NCBI GenBank assembly: GCA_019359355.1
Contig: JAHHHM010000028.1
Coordinates: 26,053-90,052 of the forward strand
DNA from: Microcoleus vaginatus WJT46-NPBG5
GTDB taxonomy: Bacteria > Cyanobacteriota > Cyanobacteriia > Cyanobacteriales > Oscillatoriaceae
Reading direction: 5' to 3'
Length of the DNA stretch: 64,000 bases
Both the position numbers and the translations under genes were made by a program. The notes under the pieces are model-generated. The model searched no databases. It was not told the origin of the DNA and saw nothing but the letters and a program-made list of their open reading frames with translations. Positions 9,737-19,510 of the stretch are shown one piece after another. Every line of letters begins with the position of its first letter. Position 1 is the first letter of the stretch.

Positions 9737-11812
9737 TTATTTTGTTCTTTGAGCCGGCAGAGATAAGGCGCGTTGTTGGCTGCCATTGTGACCATTACTT
9801 TTAATCGGTTCTTCGCGTAGTAAAACATCACGAATCAACCGCGCTAAAGCACGCTGAGCTAAACCGCCGGCAATCTGCTTACCCATCCGCTGAGTTTCTG
9901 GCTTGAGGATAAGCTGGGGAAGCACTGAAGCCACCTTTACCGGATCAAAACCTTTTGTTTCTTGAAGAATTCCCCAAATGCGTTGGAAATGCTCCATATT
10001 TTTCTCTTCTGCAGGAGTCATCGCCGGCTTGTTCACCCTTAAACCAAACCACTCTCCGACAACAGAAGTCGCGTTTTGAAAACTTTGGCGCGAGAGAGTA
10101 TCTAAACTCTTAACAATCTCATCAATCAAGTAATCCCGAATGAAATCTCCCCGTTCGGAGAACAAAAATTCTAATGCTTGATTGAGCGCTTGACTGATAT
10201 CATAATCATCGCTGCTTTTCGCATTCTTTAATAAATTCTCCAGCCGGTTCCAGCGGAAACTACCTTCCTTAAACAGCAAATCCCGCAAAGAAGAACGCAG
10301 TTCAGGGGATGGATCTGTTAACAGCCGCTTTGCCACATAAGGATAAGCTTTGCTAAGTACCTTAAAATTGGGATCGACATTAATTGCAATCCCTTCTAAG
10401 GTCACTAGCGACCGGATAATCAAAGCGTAGTAAGCCGGCACGCGGAAGGGATAGTCATACATCACTTGCGATAACTCGTCAGTAATGCTCTTAAAATTCA
10501 GCTCTGCAACACTTGCTCCCAAAGCATTACCAAACACGCCGGCTAGAGCTGGAATAATTGGCGTCAGGTCAGTATCGGGGGTCAAAAACTCTAGCTTCAC
10601 ATAATCGTGAGCCAAACCTTCAAAATCGCGGTTGACAAGGTGAACAATGGCCTGAATTAAACCGTAACGCTGATAAGGTTTCACCTCGCTCATCATGCCA
10701 AAGTCGAGGTAAGCTAACTGGCCATCTCGCGTTGCCATCAAATTACCCGGGTGGGGATCGGCATGGAAAAAGCCGTGTTCTAGCAGCTGGCGCAGGGAAC
10801 ACTGAACGCCTAAATCAATTAGGTATGAAGCGTCAATTCCCTGAGCGCTTAGCGATTCTAAATTGGTTAGTTTGGTGCCATCGATCCACTCCATTGTCAG
10901 CACCCGCCGGCCCGTGTAAGGCCAGTAAATTTTAGGCACGTAAATGTCTTTCAAATGGCCGTATAACTCGGCGAACCGTTCGGCATTATGACCCTCATGG
11001 GTGTAGTCCATTTCCTCAAACAAGCGGGCGGCAAACTCATCGGCAATTGCCACTAAGTCGCTGCGAACTTGTTTCATATTTCTTTGTGCCCAACCAGCCA
11101 ACCGCCGCAAAATGTAAACATCTAAAGTGATGCTTTCAGCTAAACCGGGTCGTTGTACCTTCACCGCAACCGTTTCGCCGGTTTTCAGTTTGCCTTTGTA
11201 AACTTGCCCAAGGGACGCCGCAGCCACCGGCTCTGGTGAAAGTTCAGCATAAATCTCATTAGGGTGAGCGCCAAGTTCTTCTTCAATAAATTGGTAGGCA
11301 ATTTTGTTGGGGAAGGGAGGCAGTTGATCTTGCAATTTCGCCAACTCTTCCAAATAACCCGGTGGCACCAAGTCGGGGCGGGTTGATAAAGCTTGCCCAA
11401 TTTTGATGAAGGCTGGGCCTAACTGAGTCAGCATTTTCCGTAACTGCTCAGCTCTAGCCGGCTGATTTTTGACCAATCTGCCGGTTTGGCGATCCCACCA
11501 CAAATTCAGGCCAAAGCTAGCCAGTTTTGACACAATGCTTAGCCTACGCCTCCACACCGGCAGCGGTCTGGAGCTGTAATATTCGTTAATCGCGACTGCA
11601 TCGTACTGCAGCGCATCTGAAGAGAAGTTATCTGCCGGCACCGGCACGACGATGTCTGTTAGCTCCACCACTCTGGGGATGCGCTCACTCTCAACCGTGA
11701 TAGTGGCAACTGCCGAGCTTGCCTCCTGGGTTGTGGCTGTAGATATCGGCTGCTCGGTCATTGTTGCTGAATTCAACTGGGCTGAGGTAGGTGATACCGT
11801 CTTGACATCCAT
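9737..11812 (-). CDS. ABC1/UbiB-family atypical protein kinase
   Basis: 691 residues. After a ~75-residue Ser/Thr-rich leader comes the ABC1 (AarF/UbiB/COQ8) fold. Visible motifs are FIKIGQALSTRPDLVPPGYL (KxGQ, about 135), the A-rich nucleotide loop AAASLGQVYKG (about 198), VAVKVQRPG with the ion-pair Lys, HADPHPGNL (catalytic loop) and YLDFGMM (DFG equivalent). The family is linked to prenylquinone metabolism and, in plastids and cyanobacteria, plastoquinone/tocopherol homeostasis. The substrate here is unknown. The N-terminal extension has no clear signal peptide. Several such paralogues exist in cyanobacteria, so no symbol is given. Its 5' side faces a 604-bp spacer with structured sequence. 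Confidence 0.88.
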   Translation of the reverse strand: MDVKTVSPTSAQLNSATMTEQPISTATTQEASSAVATITVESERIPRVVELTDIVVPVPADNFSSDALQYDAVAINEYYSSRPLPVWRRRLSIVSKLASFGLNLWWDRQTGRLVKNQPARAEQLRKMLTQLGPAFIKIGQALSTRPDLVPPGYLEELAKLQDQLPPFPNKIAYQFIEEELGAHPNEIYAELSPEPVAAASLGQVYKGKLKTGETVAVKVQRPGLAESITLDVYILRRLAGWAQRNMKQVRSDLVAIADEFAARLFEEMDYTHEGHNAERFAELYGHLKDIYVPKIYWPYTGRRVLTMEWIDGTKLTNLESLSAQGIDASYLIDLGVQCSLRQLLEHGFFHADPHPGNLMATRDGQLAYLDFGMMSEVKPYQRYGLIQAIVHLVNRDFEGLAHDYVKLEFLTPDTDLTPIIPALAGVFGNALGASVAELNFKSITDELSQVMYDYPFRVPAYYALIIRSLVTLEGIAINVDPNFKVLSKAYPYVAKRLLTDPSPELRSSLRDLLFKEGSFRWNRLENLLKNAKSSDDYDISQALNQALEFLFSERGDFIRDYLIDEIVKSLDTLSRQSFQNATSVVGEWFGLRVNKPAMTPAEEKNMEHFQRIWGILQETKGFDPVKVASVLPQLILKPETQRMGKQIAGGLAQRALARLIRDVLLREEPIKSNGHNGSQQRALSLPAQRTK

Positions 11813-11968
11813 GAGTTAGGAACCGACTAGAGGTAACGATGTTAAACATTGTAACAATTTGCCGGTGGCGCACCATAATTCCCAAGGTAGAATCTCAGTT
11901 CAGGAGTGGCTGCCAGCGTAACTGAGTGCCGGTGTGTCAAAAAACAGCAGCGTGCCAAGTTAAAGTGA

Positions 11969-12070
11969 AGGGGAAAACGGGCTTGCTATCCCGGGGTTTT
12001 CTCCTGTAGGGGCGAACTTTCCCTCACCGAGGCCGAAAAGCAGCAGCCTCCAGACTAGCTCTGGGTGCGG
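11969..12070. ncRNA. Candidate structured RNA: hairpin plus compact three-way junction
   Basis: Hairpin A pairs AGGGGAAAAC (11969-11978) with GTTTTCTCCT (11996-12005), with an inner GGG/CCC pair. Next, CACC (12025-12028) pairs with GGTG (12064-12067), enclosing GAGGC/GCCTC (12029-12033 with 12046-12050) and CAGA/TCTG (12051-12054 with 12060-12063) with no unpaired base at the junction. CC/GG at 12022-12023 and 12069-12070 extend it across one mismatch. Strand is undecided: it could be a leader of the minus-strand kinase gene (157 bp away), a leader of recN, or a free RNA. It matches no riboswitch class I know. The rest of 11813-12416 is AT-rich and without a gene. Confidence 0.35.
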
Positions 12071-12416
12071 TCAGAACTCAAGAAAATAAAGCCAAAAAAA
12101 CTTACTCAACATCTCAGCTTAAACTGAATTCAATCTCAATGTTTAAAATTTTAATCACGGAAACTTTAAGAATTTAAGCTTTACCTCCTAAAGTTTTTAG
12201 ACAAAATTAAGTTTGTGTTAAAGGTTTTATTTTTCTTCAATATGGTTATTAATTTGCTTGTTTAAACAAACTTGATAGGAATCAAAATAATTTAAAAAAT
12301 AACTTGAGTAAAACTCTTGTGTAATATCAAGGAATGCGTGAGCCTCACCCCGGCAGATTGAAACAAACCTATTTGCGTGTACCCCGGCATATTGCCTTTA
12401 AGCTGAATTTTGCCCC

Positions 12417-14255
12417 ATGTTGATATCCTTACGGATTGAAAATTTTGCCCTGATAGATCGGCTGGAACTAGAATTTGGCACCAGCCTCAACGTCCTCACC
12501 GGCGAAACCGGCGCAGGAAAATCAATTATCCTAGACGCCCTTGATGCCGCCTTGGGCGGCAAAGTCACAAGTCGGGCGATTCGCACCGGCGCAGAACGTG
12601 CCTTAGTAGAAGCCACATTTGAGCTTGAGCCAACCGTAGCCGAGTGGGTGCGCGAGCAGGAAATTGACCTTTTCGATGGCACCTTACTCGTTGCCTGCCG
12701 GGAACTGGTGGCCGGTCAAACTAGCCTGCGTAGTCGATCCCGCCTGAATGGGGTGCTCGTCAACCGTCAACTGATGGATCAGCTGCGGGAACGGCTGGTG
12801 GAAATTACCGCCCAAGGTCAAACCGTGCAACTTGGCCAACCGGCCCGCCAGCGCGACTGGCTAGATGCCTTTGGGGGAACCGCTATCTGGGAAAGCCGGC
12901 AAAAAGTCGCAGCAGCCTTTGCTGTTTCCCAGCAAGCATTACAAGCACTTGAACAACGGCGGCAGTCAGAACAGCAACGACTGCAACGACTCGATTTGAT
13001 CGATTATCAAATTAAAGAACTGAGTGCTGCCGGTTTAGGTGATGCCGACGAATTAGAACAATTAGAAGGTGAGCGCAGACGCCTCGGACACGTTGTTGAG
13101 CTGCAACAGCAAAGCTATCAAGTTTACCAAGCACTTTATCAAAACGACACCGGCGCAGACGCGGCTGCCGATTTATTGGGACAAGCAGAAGCAAGCCTGA
13201 CAGATATGGTGCGCTACGACAGCGAGCTGCAATCAGTCCTCGATTTAGTCAGTAATGCCTTAGCCGATATAATGGAAGCAGGCCGGCAAATATCGACCTA
13301 CGAGGCGAGTTTGGAGGCCGATCCCCAGCGGCTGCAAGACGTTGAGCAGCGGATCTTGGAACTTAAACAAATCTGTCGCAAATACGGACCGGGATTAGGT
13401 GATGCCATCGCCTATCATGAGCGCATTCAAACCGAGCTAGAGGAACTCACCGGCGAAGGTCAGTCCTTAGAAGTCTTGGAGAAAGCTTATCAAGTCGCTC
13501 AAAGCCAGCTAACAGAAGCCTGTAGCGCGTTAAACGCGTTGCGCCAGACGGCTGCCGGTGAGCTGGAATCTCGGCTCATTAAAGAACTTAAGCCTCTGGC
13601 GATGGAGAAAGTGCAGTTTCAAGTCGAAATTGCCCCCTGTCCTCCCACCGCCGCCGGTGCAGATCGAATTACCTTTAAATTTAGCCCGAATGCCGGTGAA
13701 CCCTTACAACCGCTTACAGAAATTGCCTCTGGTGGGGAAATGAGTCGTTTCCTCTTGGCCTTGAAAGCCTGTTTCGCTCAGGTCGATGATGCCGGCGTGC
13801 TCGTTTTTGATGAAATTGATGTGGGGGTTTCCGGACGAGTCGCCCAAGCCATCGCCCAAAAACTTTACCAACTCAGTCACCGGCACCAAGTCCTTTGTGT
13901 CACCCACCAGCCGCTAGTCGCGGCGATGGCGGATCATCATTACCGAGTGGACAAACAAACCATTGATTGTCCAGAAACAGAAACCCACAACAATCATCAA
14001 GACTTCTTGATCCCAGACGTGCGAACCGTGGTTCGAGTCGCAAAGCTCAACCCTCACCAACGCCGAGAAGAACTGGCCCAGTTAGCCGGGGGGCAGTCCG
14101 CTCAACAATCGATCGCATTTGCAGATTCTCTCTTGGTTCAAGCGGCAAATCTCCGCGCTAACGAGAACCCGATGCCAGCCGGCACTCAATTGGGGAAAAA
14201 TTCAACCACAATGCCGGTAAAAACACCATCCCAATCTACTGCAAAAAATTCTTAA
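12417..14255 (+). CDS. recN: DNA repair protein RecN
   Basis: 612 residues. SMC-like ATPase: Walker A GETGAGKS at 29-36, two coiled-coil arms (about 155-235 and 300-385, e.g. QQALQALEQRRQSEQQRLQR), the ABC signature in ASGGEMSRFLLALK and Walker B LVFDEIDVGVSG near 470. RecN acts early in recombinational repair of double-strand breaks. The N-terminus MLISLRIENFALID is the usual RecN start. The C-terminal ~40 residues (after LVQAANLRA) are a low-complexity Ser/Thr/Pro tail not seen in shorter RecN proteins. The gene stands alone; sbcC/sbcD, which act on the same lesions, are 27 kb away. Confidence 0.96.
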   Translation: MLISLRIENFALIDRLELEFGTSLNVLTGETGAGKSIILDALDAALGGKVTSRAIRTGAERALVEATFELEPTVAEWVREQEIDLFDGTLLVACRELVAGQTSLRSRSRLNGVLVNRQLMDQLRERLVEITAQGQTVQLGQPARQRDWLDAFGGTAIWESRQKVAAAFAVSQQALQALEQRRQSEQQRLQRLDLIDYQIKELSAAGLGDADELEQLEGERRRLGHVVELQQQSYQVYQALYQNDTGADAAADLLGQAEASLTDMVRYDSELQSVLDLVSNALADIMEAGRQISTYEASLEADPQRLQDVEQRILELKQICRKYGPGLGDAIAYHERIQTELEELTGEGQSLEVLEKAYQVAQSQLTEACSALNALRQTAAGELESRLIKELKPLAMEKVQFQVEIAPCPPTAAGADRITFKFSPNAGEPLQPLTEIASGGEMSRFLLALKACFAQVDDAGVLVFDEIDVGVSGRVAQAIAQKLYQLSHRHQVLCVTHQPLVAAMADHHYRVDKQTIDCPETETHNNHQDFLIPDVRTVVRVAKLNPHQRREELAQLAGGQSAQQSIAFADSLLVQAANLRANENPMPAGTQLGKNSTTMPVKTPSQSTAKNS

Positions 14256-14648
14256 ACTTACGGTGTGATAGATTTGACCAGTCATGGATCGCCGGCCCAA
14301 ACGTCCCAGTCTTGCAAATGTCCCGTTTAGATATTCCCAAAACTGTCATAAAGGAAATACTTGGTAGAAATTAACACACATAATTCCCTTAAGAATGCCA
14401 AAATCATGATTGAAAGCCTAATGCGAGTCAGCTTTAGTGTCGAGATCACACACTTTTATCTGGCAAAACGTGCTATCACTTTAACAACATCGTCATCTAT
14501 CATCCAATTCTCAACGACCGAGTAAACTGAGGGAGTAGTCTTGGATCTGCTTGCTCGGTAAAACCTACCCGTCAGGCGGTATTGGCAGAATACTTACACA
14601 GTCAAAGTCGTTCTTTAACTCCAGGCATCTTTTTAAGAGTAAAGAGCT

Positions 14649-17294
14649 ATGACAGCTGCATCTCCAAAATCAAATACTTGGGATCATCAAAACGGCGCAG
14701 TCATTGATGTCACAGCCCAAGTAGAGGGTAAAAAAAATCCTCCTAATAAATCCGCATCCCCCGTCAGTGCATCTAGCAGTTCATCTAACACCGCGTCGCA
14801 AGGCGGTGCCCTTAGCCGATCGCAAGGAACTTTCACCTCTTACCTTTCCACTCTCAATCAGGAAAACTTTAAACAAGTTGTCACTGAAGTAGAGGACAAA
14901 CTCAAGGTTGTCAATCAAACCCTGTCCATGTTGGACAGTATGCTTGACAGCCAAGGCTTTGATGCGATTCTAGATGAGATGCTGCGCTCGATTACGTTAA
15001 AAACGGGCGAACTTCTGGGTGCGGATCGAACGACTATTTTTTTACTAGATGAAGAAAAAAACGAACTTTGGTCGATCGTCGCCAAAGGTGAAGGGGGTGG
15101 AACCCTAGAAATCCGGATTCCAGCAGATAAAGGAATCGCCGGCGAATCGGCTACTTTTAAAAAAGTTGTTAATATTCCTTTCGATTTCTTTGACGATCCG
15201 CGCTCCGCTGAATCGAAGAAAACTTACAAAAAAACCGGATACCGCACCTACACGATGTTATGTCTACCCTTGTTAAGCGAACAAGGAGATATCGTCGCCG
15301 TTGTGCAATTGCTCAACAAGCTGAAAAAACTTCACGATCCCGGCGCTCCCTTAGCTGACAGAATCGATACAAAGGGATTTACGGAGGTTGATGAAGAGGT
15401 ATTTGCAGACTTTGCCCCTTCAATTCGATTGATTTTGGAGTCGTCCCGCTCGTTTTATAAAGCCACTCAAAAACAGCGCGCGGCTTCAGCGTTGATCAAC
15501 GCCACACAATCTCTGAGCCAAAGCAGTTTGGATCTCGAAGATACCCTCACCAAAGTGATGGATGAGGCGAAGAAACTGATGAACGCGGATCGCAGCACCT
15601 TGTGGCTGTTAGATAAAGAGAAAAACGAGCTGTGGACAAAAATTCCGATTAACGGCTCTTTAAAAGAAATGCGGATTCCGAGAACCGCAGGGTTTGCCGG
15701 CCAAGTTGCTGAATCGGGAGAACCCCTTTTAATTAGCTTTGACTTGTACGATCATCCCGGCGCTGAACAAGCTAAAAAAACAGACCAAACAACTCGATAC
15801 CGCACTTGCAGTATGTTGTGTATGCCGGTGTACAACGCGGATCACGAGTTGATCGGAGTCACACAATTAATTAATAAGAAAAAACAAGGAGAGTATCCCC
15901 CCTACAATCCCGAAGACTGGCCAAATGCACCGGAGTGCTGGAGGGCAAGTTTTAATCGCGGCGACATGGAATTCATGCACGCATTTAATATTCAAGCCGG
16001 CGTCGCCTTACAAAATGCCTCCCTCTTCGCCACAGTTAAGCAACAAGAACAAATGCAGCGAGATATTCTCCGCAGCATTTCTAATGGGATTATTTCCACC
16101 GACAGAAGCGGGCACATTATTGCAGCGAATGAAAGTGCCAAGAAACTGTTGGGCTTACAAGAAAGCGATCGGATTGAAGGTCAATACGTTATTGATGTCG
16201 TCAAAATTGAAGAGGCAGACTTCGCCAAGTGGTTCACAGCAGCGTTAGAAGCCAAAGATGAAAAAGCACGTCAGCAATATTACCCAGAACAAACTTTACT
16301 TTCCCAAGGAAAAGAACAACACAGTATTAATCTGACGATTAGTACAATGGCAAGTGCAGTGGATGCCACGATTGTCAATGGTGCTTTAGTCGTCATGGAC
16401 GACATTAGCGATGAAAAACGGCTCAAAAGTACCATGTATCGCTACATGACCCAAGAAGTCGCTGAACAGTTGCTGGCAAGTGGCGACACGGGACTCGGTG
16501 GCAAACGCAAAGAAGTTTCCGTTTTATTTTCAGATATTCGCAGCTACACCACTTTAACCGAAGGCATGGAAGCCGAACAAGTTGTGGCGATGCTTAACGA
16601 ATATTTTGAATCGATGGTTGATGCCGTTTTTAAATACAAAGGCACCCTCGATAAATACATCGGTGACGCAATCATGGCAGTGTTTGGATCGCCCTTACCC
16701 CTGGCAGATCACGCCTGGTGTGCCGTGCAAACGGCAATTGAGATGCGCTCGCGGCTGATAAAATTCAATGAGGAACGCGTCGAAAATGGTAAGGCACCGA
16801 TTAGCATTGGAATTGGCATTCACTCGGATGAAGTGGTGAGTGGCAATATCGGTTCGAGCAAGCGGATGGAACTCACCTCGATTGGGGATGGGGTGAACCT
16901 GGGATCTCGCTTGGAAGGAACGAGCAAAATGTACGGCACTGATATCGTCATCAGTGAAAAAACCTATCTGCCTTGTGCCGACCGGCTTTATGTCAGGGAA
17001 CTGGACTATATTACAGTTAAAGGAAAAAACGAGCCGGTGAAAATCTATGAACTCGTGGGACTGCGTTGCGAGGACATTGAACCCAAAAAGCTGGCAATAA
17101 TGGAACATTACGAACAAGGACGACAGTATTACCGCAGTCGCCGGTTTGCCCAAGCTTTGGCTGAGTTCGGTCAAGTTCTGGAAATCGATCCGAAAAACAA
17201 AGCCGCTGAATTACACATCGAACGTTGCAATCATTTTCTCATCGAACCACCCGCCGATAATTGGGATGGTGTCTGGAAACTCACAGAAAAATAG
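14649..17294 (+). CDS. GAF-GAF-PAS class III adenylate cyclase (CyaB1-type)
   Basis: 881 residues. Order: Ser-rich leader, GAF-A (about 100-270), GAF-B (about 290-460), PAS (about 475-590), class III cyclase (about 615-800) and a TPR-like C-terminus. This is the architecture of Anabaena CyaB1, whose GAF tandem binds cAMP. Active-site residues are present: both metal Asp residues (LFSDIRSY near 629 and KYIGDAIMAVFG near 673), the adenine-selecting Lys in DKYIGD, Thr in LTSIGDGVNLGSRLE, and transition-state Asn and Arg in the same stretch. GAF-A carries an NK...F...DE-like series. It should make cAMP in the cytoplasm under cyclic-nucleotide and PAS control. A degenerate tandem copy lies 112 bp downstream. 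The spacer 14256-14648 upstream shows no gene. Confidence 0.9.
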   Translation: MTAASPKSNTWDHQNGAVIDVTAQVEGKKNPPNKSASPVSASSSSSNTASQGGALSRSQGTFTSYLSTLNQENFKQVVTEVEDKLKVVNQTLSMLDSMLDSQGFDAILDEMLRSITLKTGELLGADRTTIFLLDEEKNELWSIVAKGEGGGTLEIRIPADKGIAGESATFKKVVNIPFDFFDDPRSAESKKTYKKTGYRTYTMLCLPLLSEQGDIVAVVQLLNKLKKLHDPGAPLADRIDTKGFTEVDEEVFADFAPSIRLILESSRSFYKATQKQRAASALINATQSLSQSSLDLEDTLTKVMDEAKKLMNADRSTLWLLDKEKNELWTKIPINGSLKEMRIPRTAGFAGQVAESGEPLLISFDLYDHPGAEQAKKTDQTTRYRTCSMLCMPVYNADHELIGVTQLINKKKQGEYPPYNPEDWPNAPECWRASFNRGDMEFMHAFNIQAGVALQNASLFATVKQQEQMQRDILRSISNGIISTDRSGHIIAANESAKKLLGLQESDRIEGQYVIDVVKIEEADFAKWFTAALEAKDEKARQQYYPEQTLLSQGKEQHSINLTISTMASAVDATIVNGALVVMDDISDEKRLKSTMYRYMTQEVAEQLLASGDTGLGGKRKEVSVLFSDIRSYTTLTEGMEAEQVVAMLNEYFESMVDAVFKYKGTLDKYIGDAIMAVFGSPLPLADHAWCAVQTAIEMRSRLIKFNEERVENGKAPISIGIGIHSDEVVSGNIGSSKRMELTSIGDGVNLGSRLEGTSKMYGTDIVISEKTYLPCADRLYVRELDYITVKGKNEPVKIYELVGLRCEDIEPKKLAIMEHYEQGRQYYRSRRFAQALAEFGQVLEIDPKNKAAELHIERCNHFLIEPPADNWDGVWKLTEK

Positions 17295-17406
17295 TATTCT
17301 GGTCGCAGAGAGCGCAGTTAAGGAGCTGAAATCGATCAATCGAAAAATTTTGGCTCCAGAATTGTGACTTCTCAGTTTTAAGTAGGTTTACGTTTTTTTA
17401 TGGAAT

Positions 17407-18336
17407 ATGGAATTAGGTAGTCCGTCTGCCAACTACTCTGACAAAACGGCTTCTCCCCAGGCGAATTTCGATCCAACCTTGGCAGGCGAAAATTCTATGC
17501 CGATTGCACAGGTAACGCCGTCAGAAACCCTTGGCGAACACAAAGATGTTTCAATTTTATTCTCTGATATTAGCGGCTACTCCAACCTGGCCGGCAGCAT
17601 AGAGCATGAAGAGATGAGCAGCTTGCTCAACAAATATTTTGAAGCAATGGGGGATGCAGTTTTTAAGTACAAGCAAGCCCTTAAGCAACAGATCAATTCA
17701 GCCTGCATTGGCAATCGCATTCTCGTTGTCTTTGGATCTCCCCAACCCTTAGACGATCATGCTTGGTGTGCTGTGCAAACCGCCTTGGATATGAATCAGT
17801 ATTTGGCCGAATTCAATGCCGGTCGAGAAGCAGTTAACAAGCCTGTCATCAAAATTGGCATTGGCATTAATACTGACAAGGTCTTCAGCAGCAACCTTGT
17901 GGCCAACCGAGGCATGGATTTTATGGCCATTGGTGCCGGCGTCCATCTCGGTTATCGCTTGGAAGGCGTTTGCAAGCAATATGGCTGCAGTATTGTCATC
18001 AGTGAAAACACTTATCAGCGCTGTACGGAGCGCGTTTGGGTTCGAGAACTTGACTCAATTCGCGTCCAAGGAAACCATCGTGCAGTTGCCGTCTATGAAC
18101 TACTTGGGCTGCGCTCTCAATCCATTTCCGAACAGAAGCAGAAGGTACTTGATCACTACTATAAAGGGCGCGAGTATTACCTCAAGCGTAAGTTTGCCAT
18201 TGCAATGGGCGAATTTGCGACTGTTATGGAAATTGACAGCAGCGACAAAGCGGCAGCTATCCAGTTAAAGCGCTGCCAGCATTGGATTAAATCACCGCCT
18301 CCAGACGACTGGGACGGGGCTTGGACGCTCAGTTAA
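17407..18336 (+). CDS. Degenerate class III cyclase homologue, probably non-catalytic
   Basis: 309 residues, collinear with the C-terminal third of the preceding cyclase: VSILFSDISGYSNLAGSIEH aligns with its first metal motif, and both end D-D/N-W-D-G-x-W. GAF and PAS domains are absent. The first metal Asp is kept (FSDISGY), but IGDAIMAVFG has become IGNRILVVFG (second metal Asp to Asn) after a five-residue insertion that also removes the adenine-binding Lys. IGDGVNLGSRLE has become IGAGVHLGYRLE (transition-state Asn to His). The frame is intact and conserved elsewhere, so it is not simply decayed. It may be a regulatory or dimer partner of the active enzyme. Probable start is the ATG at 17407; a later Met (ENSMPIAQ) is possible. 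Confidence 0.82.
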   Translation: MELGSPSANYSDKTASPQANFDPTLAGENSMPIAQVTPSETLGEHKDVSILFSDISGYSNLAGSIEHEEMSSLLNKYFEAMGDAVFKYKQALKQQINSACIGNRILVVFGSPQPLDDHAWCAVQTALDMNQYLAEFNAGREAVNKPVIKIGIGINTDKVFSSNLVANRGMDFMAIGAGVHLGYRLEGVCKQYGCSIVISENTYQRCTERVWVRELDSIRVQGNHRAVAVYELLGLRSQSISEQKQKVLDHYYKGREYYLKRKFAIAMGEFATVMEIDSSDKAAAIQLKRCQHWIKSPPPDDWDGAWTLS

Positions 18337-18603
18337 ACCTTAAATCAATGACTGCGCGAAAGACGCAAACAGCGTCAAAAGCGGGTGTTTACGGTCTGTT
18401 AGCCACTGCCAGAACACTGTAGTGCCGGCACTGAGGCTAGGATTAAGCTCAACCAGCCATCCCACCACACCTGTGAAGATTTACTTGAGATTGTTGAGTA
18501 GAAGACAGTCCTTCTGCGGTAAATCGTTACAATAAAGCTTAGAGGGTGCATCGATATCCTCTACGTGAATTTGCTGTAACTGGTTGATAACATTCTTTTG
18601 ATC

Positions 18604-18789
18604 ATGGACTCAGGTAGTGACCCTGCTAATAGTGCTGACTCGCCTCCTCATAAGCTGGCAGACTTCGTGGGAACCTTAATTGCTGTGTTAACCCTGACTT
18701 TACCCCTATTTATCATTGCCCATTATTCTTCGAGCAAAGCTGAAGTGCTGCAACCGGCCCCCTATGTGCTGCAAGTATCCCAAGATTGA
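18604..18789 (+). CDS. Small single-span membrane protein (61 aa)
   Basis: The ATG at 18604 gives a short polar N-terminus (MDSGSDPANSADSPPHKLAD), one hydrophobic helix (about 22-43, FVGTLIAVLTLTLPLFIIAH) and a short tail. It lies 178 bp before ppa on the same strand. A TTG two codons earlier (18598) is also possible. No family recognised. Amino-acid pattern and position suggest a real gene rather than chance. The preceding spacer 18337-18603 shows nothing else. Confidence 0.65.
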   Translation: MDSGSDPANSADSPPHKLADFVGTLIAVLTLTLPLFIIAHYSSSKAEVLQPAPYVLQVSQD

Positions 18790-18967
18790 GCCTCATCCTG
18801 CCATCTATCTCGTCCAGCAATATATTTAAGCCGGTTAAGGGGTTTGCACACACCGTCTTCCCCTAAAATGCTATTCGGGGGACGGCTGAATGCTCTCGGT
18901 GCGACACAGCACCTGAGAATGAGCTTGGAACGGCACCCCTTAGCCGCTATTAGCTTGGAGAATTATT

Positions 18968-19480
18968 GTGGATTTATCGCGCATTCCTGCTCAACCAAAA
19001 CCGGGTCTGATCAACGTTCTGGTTGAGATTCCCGCCGGCAGCAAAAACAAGTATGAGTTTGACAAGGACTTGCAAGCCTTTGCCCTAGACCGGGTACTCT
19101 ATTCTTCGGTTCAGTATCCCTACGACTACGGTTTTGTGCCCAACACCCTAGCCGATGATGGCGATCCACTCGATGGCATGGTATTAATCGATCAGCCAAC
19201 CTTTCCGGGATGTATTATTGCAGCGCGGCCCATTGGAATGCTGCTGATGATTGACGGCGGAGATCACGACGAAAAAATTCTCTGCGTTCCCGACAAAGAT
19301 CCGCGCTACGCTCACATCAAAAGCCTTCAAGATGTGGCACCCCACCGTCTGGATGAAATTGCTGAATTTTTCAAAACCTACAAAAATTTAGAAAAGAAGG
19401 TAACGGAAATTCAGGGTTGGCAGGATGTCGATCAAGTAATGCCTCTGGTAGAGAAATGTATCAAAGCCGCCAGTAAATGA
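18968..19480 (+). CDS. ppa: Inorganic pyrophosphatase, family I
   Basis: 170 residues. Family I motifs are present: [15 protein letters not shown], the signature [10 protein letters not shown] with metal-binding Asp residues, and VPDKDPRY. It hydrolyses pyrophosphate to phosphate in the cytoplasm, driving biosynthetic reactions. The start is GTG at 18968, chosen because GGAG lies about 7 bases upstream and [13 protein letters not shown] is the usual N-terminus. A GC-rich hairpin follows 10 bp after the stop. Confidence 0.97.
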   Translation: MDLSRIPAQPKPGLINVLVEIPAGSKNKYEFDKDLQAFALDRVLYSSVQYPYDYGFVPNTLADDGDPLDGMVLIDQPTFPGCIIAARPIGMLLMIDGGDHDEKILCVPDKDPRYAHIKSLQDVAPHRLDEIAEFFKTYKNLEKKVTEIQGWQDVDQVMPLVEKCIKAASK

Positions 19481-19489
19481 GTTTGAATC

Positions 19490-19510
19490 GGGGTGAGGCA
19501 ACCTCGCCCC
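19490..19510 (+). terminator. Terminator-like hairpin after ppa
   Basis: 9-bp stem GGGGTGAGG/CCTCGCCCC (one G-T pair) with a 3-base loop, followed by TATCAATTTA. The remaining spacer to panD (19511-20156) holds no recognisable gene. Confidence 0.6.

Noticed and set aside
12025..12067. Possible SRP (4.5S) RNA because of GGCC...AGCAGCC
   Set aside because: The invariant helix 8 core with its GGAA-type tetraloop and AAGCAGCC partner strand is missing.
16695..17174. 159-codon minus-strand frame under the cyclase domain
   Set aside because: Lies fully opposite a conserved catalytic domain; sequence has no domain or start signals.
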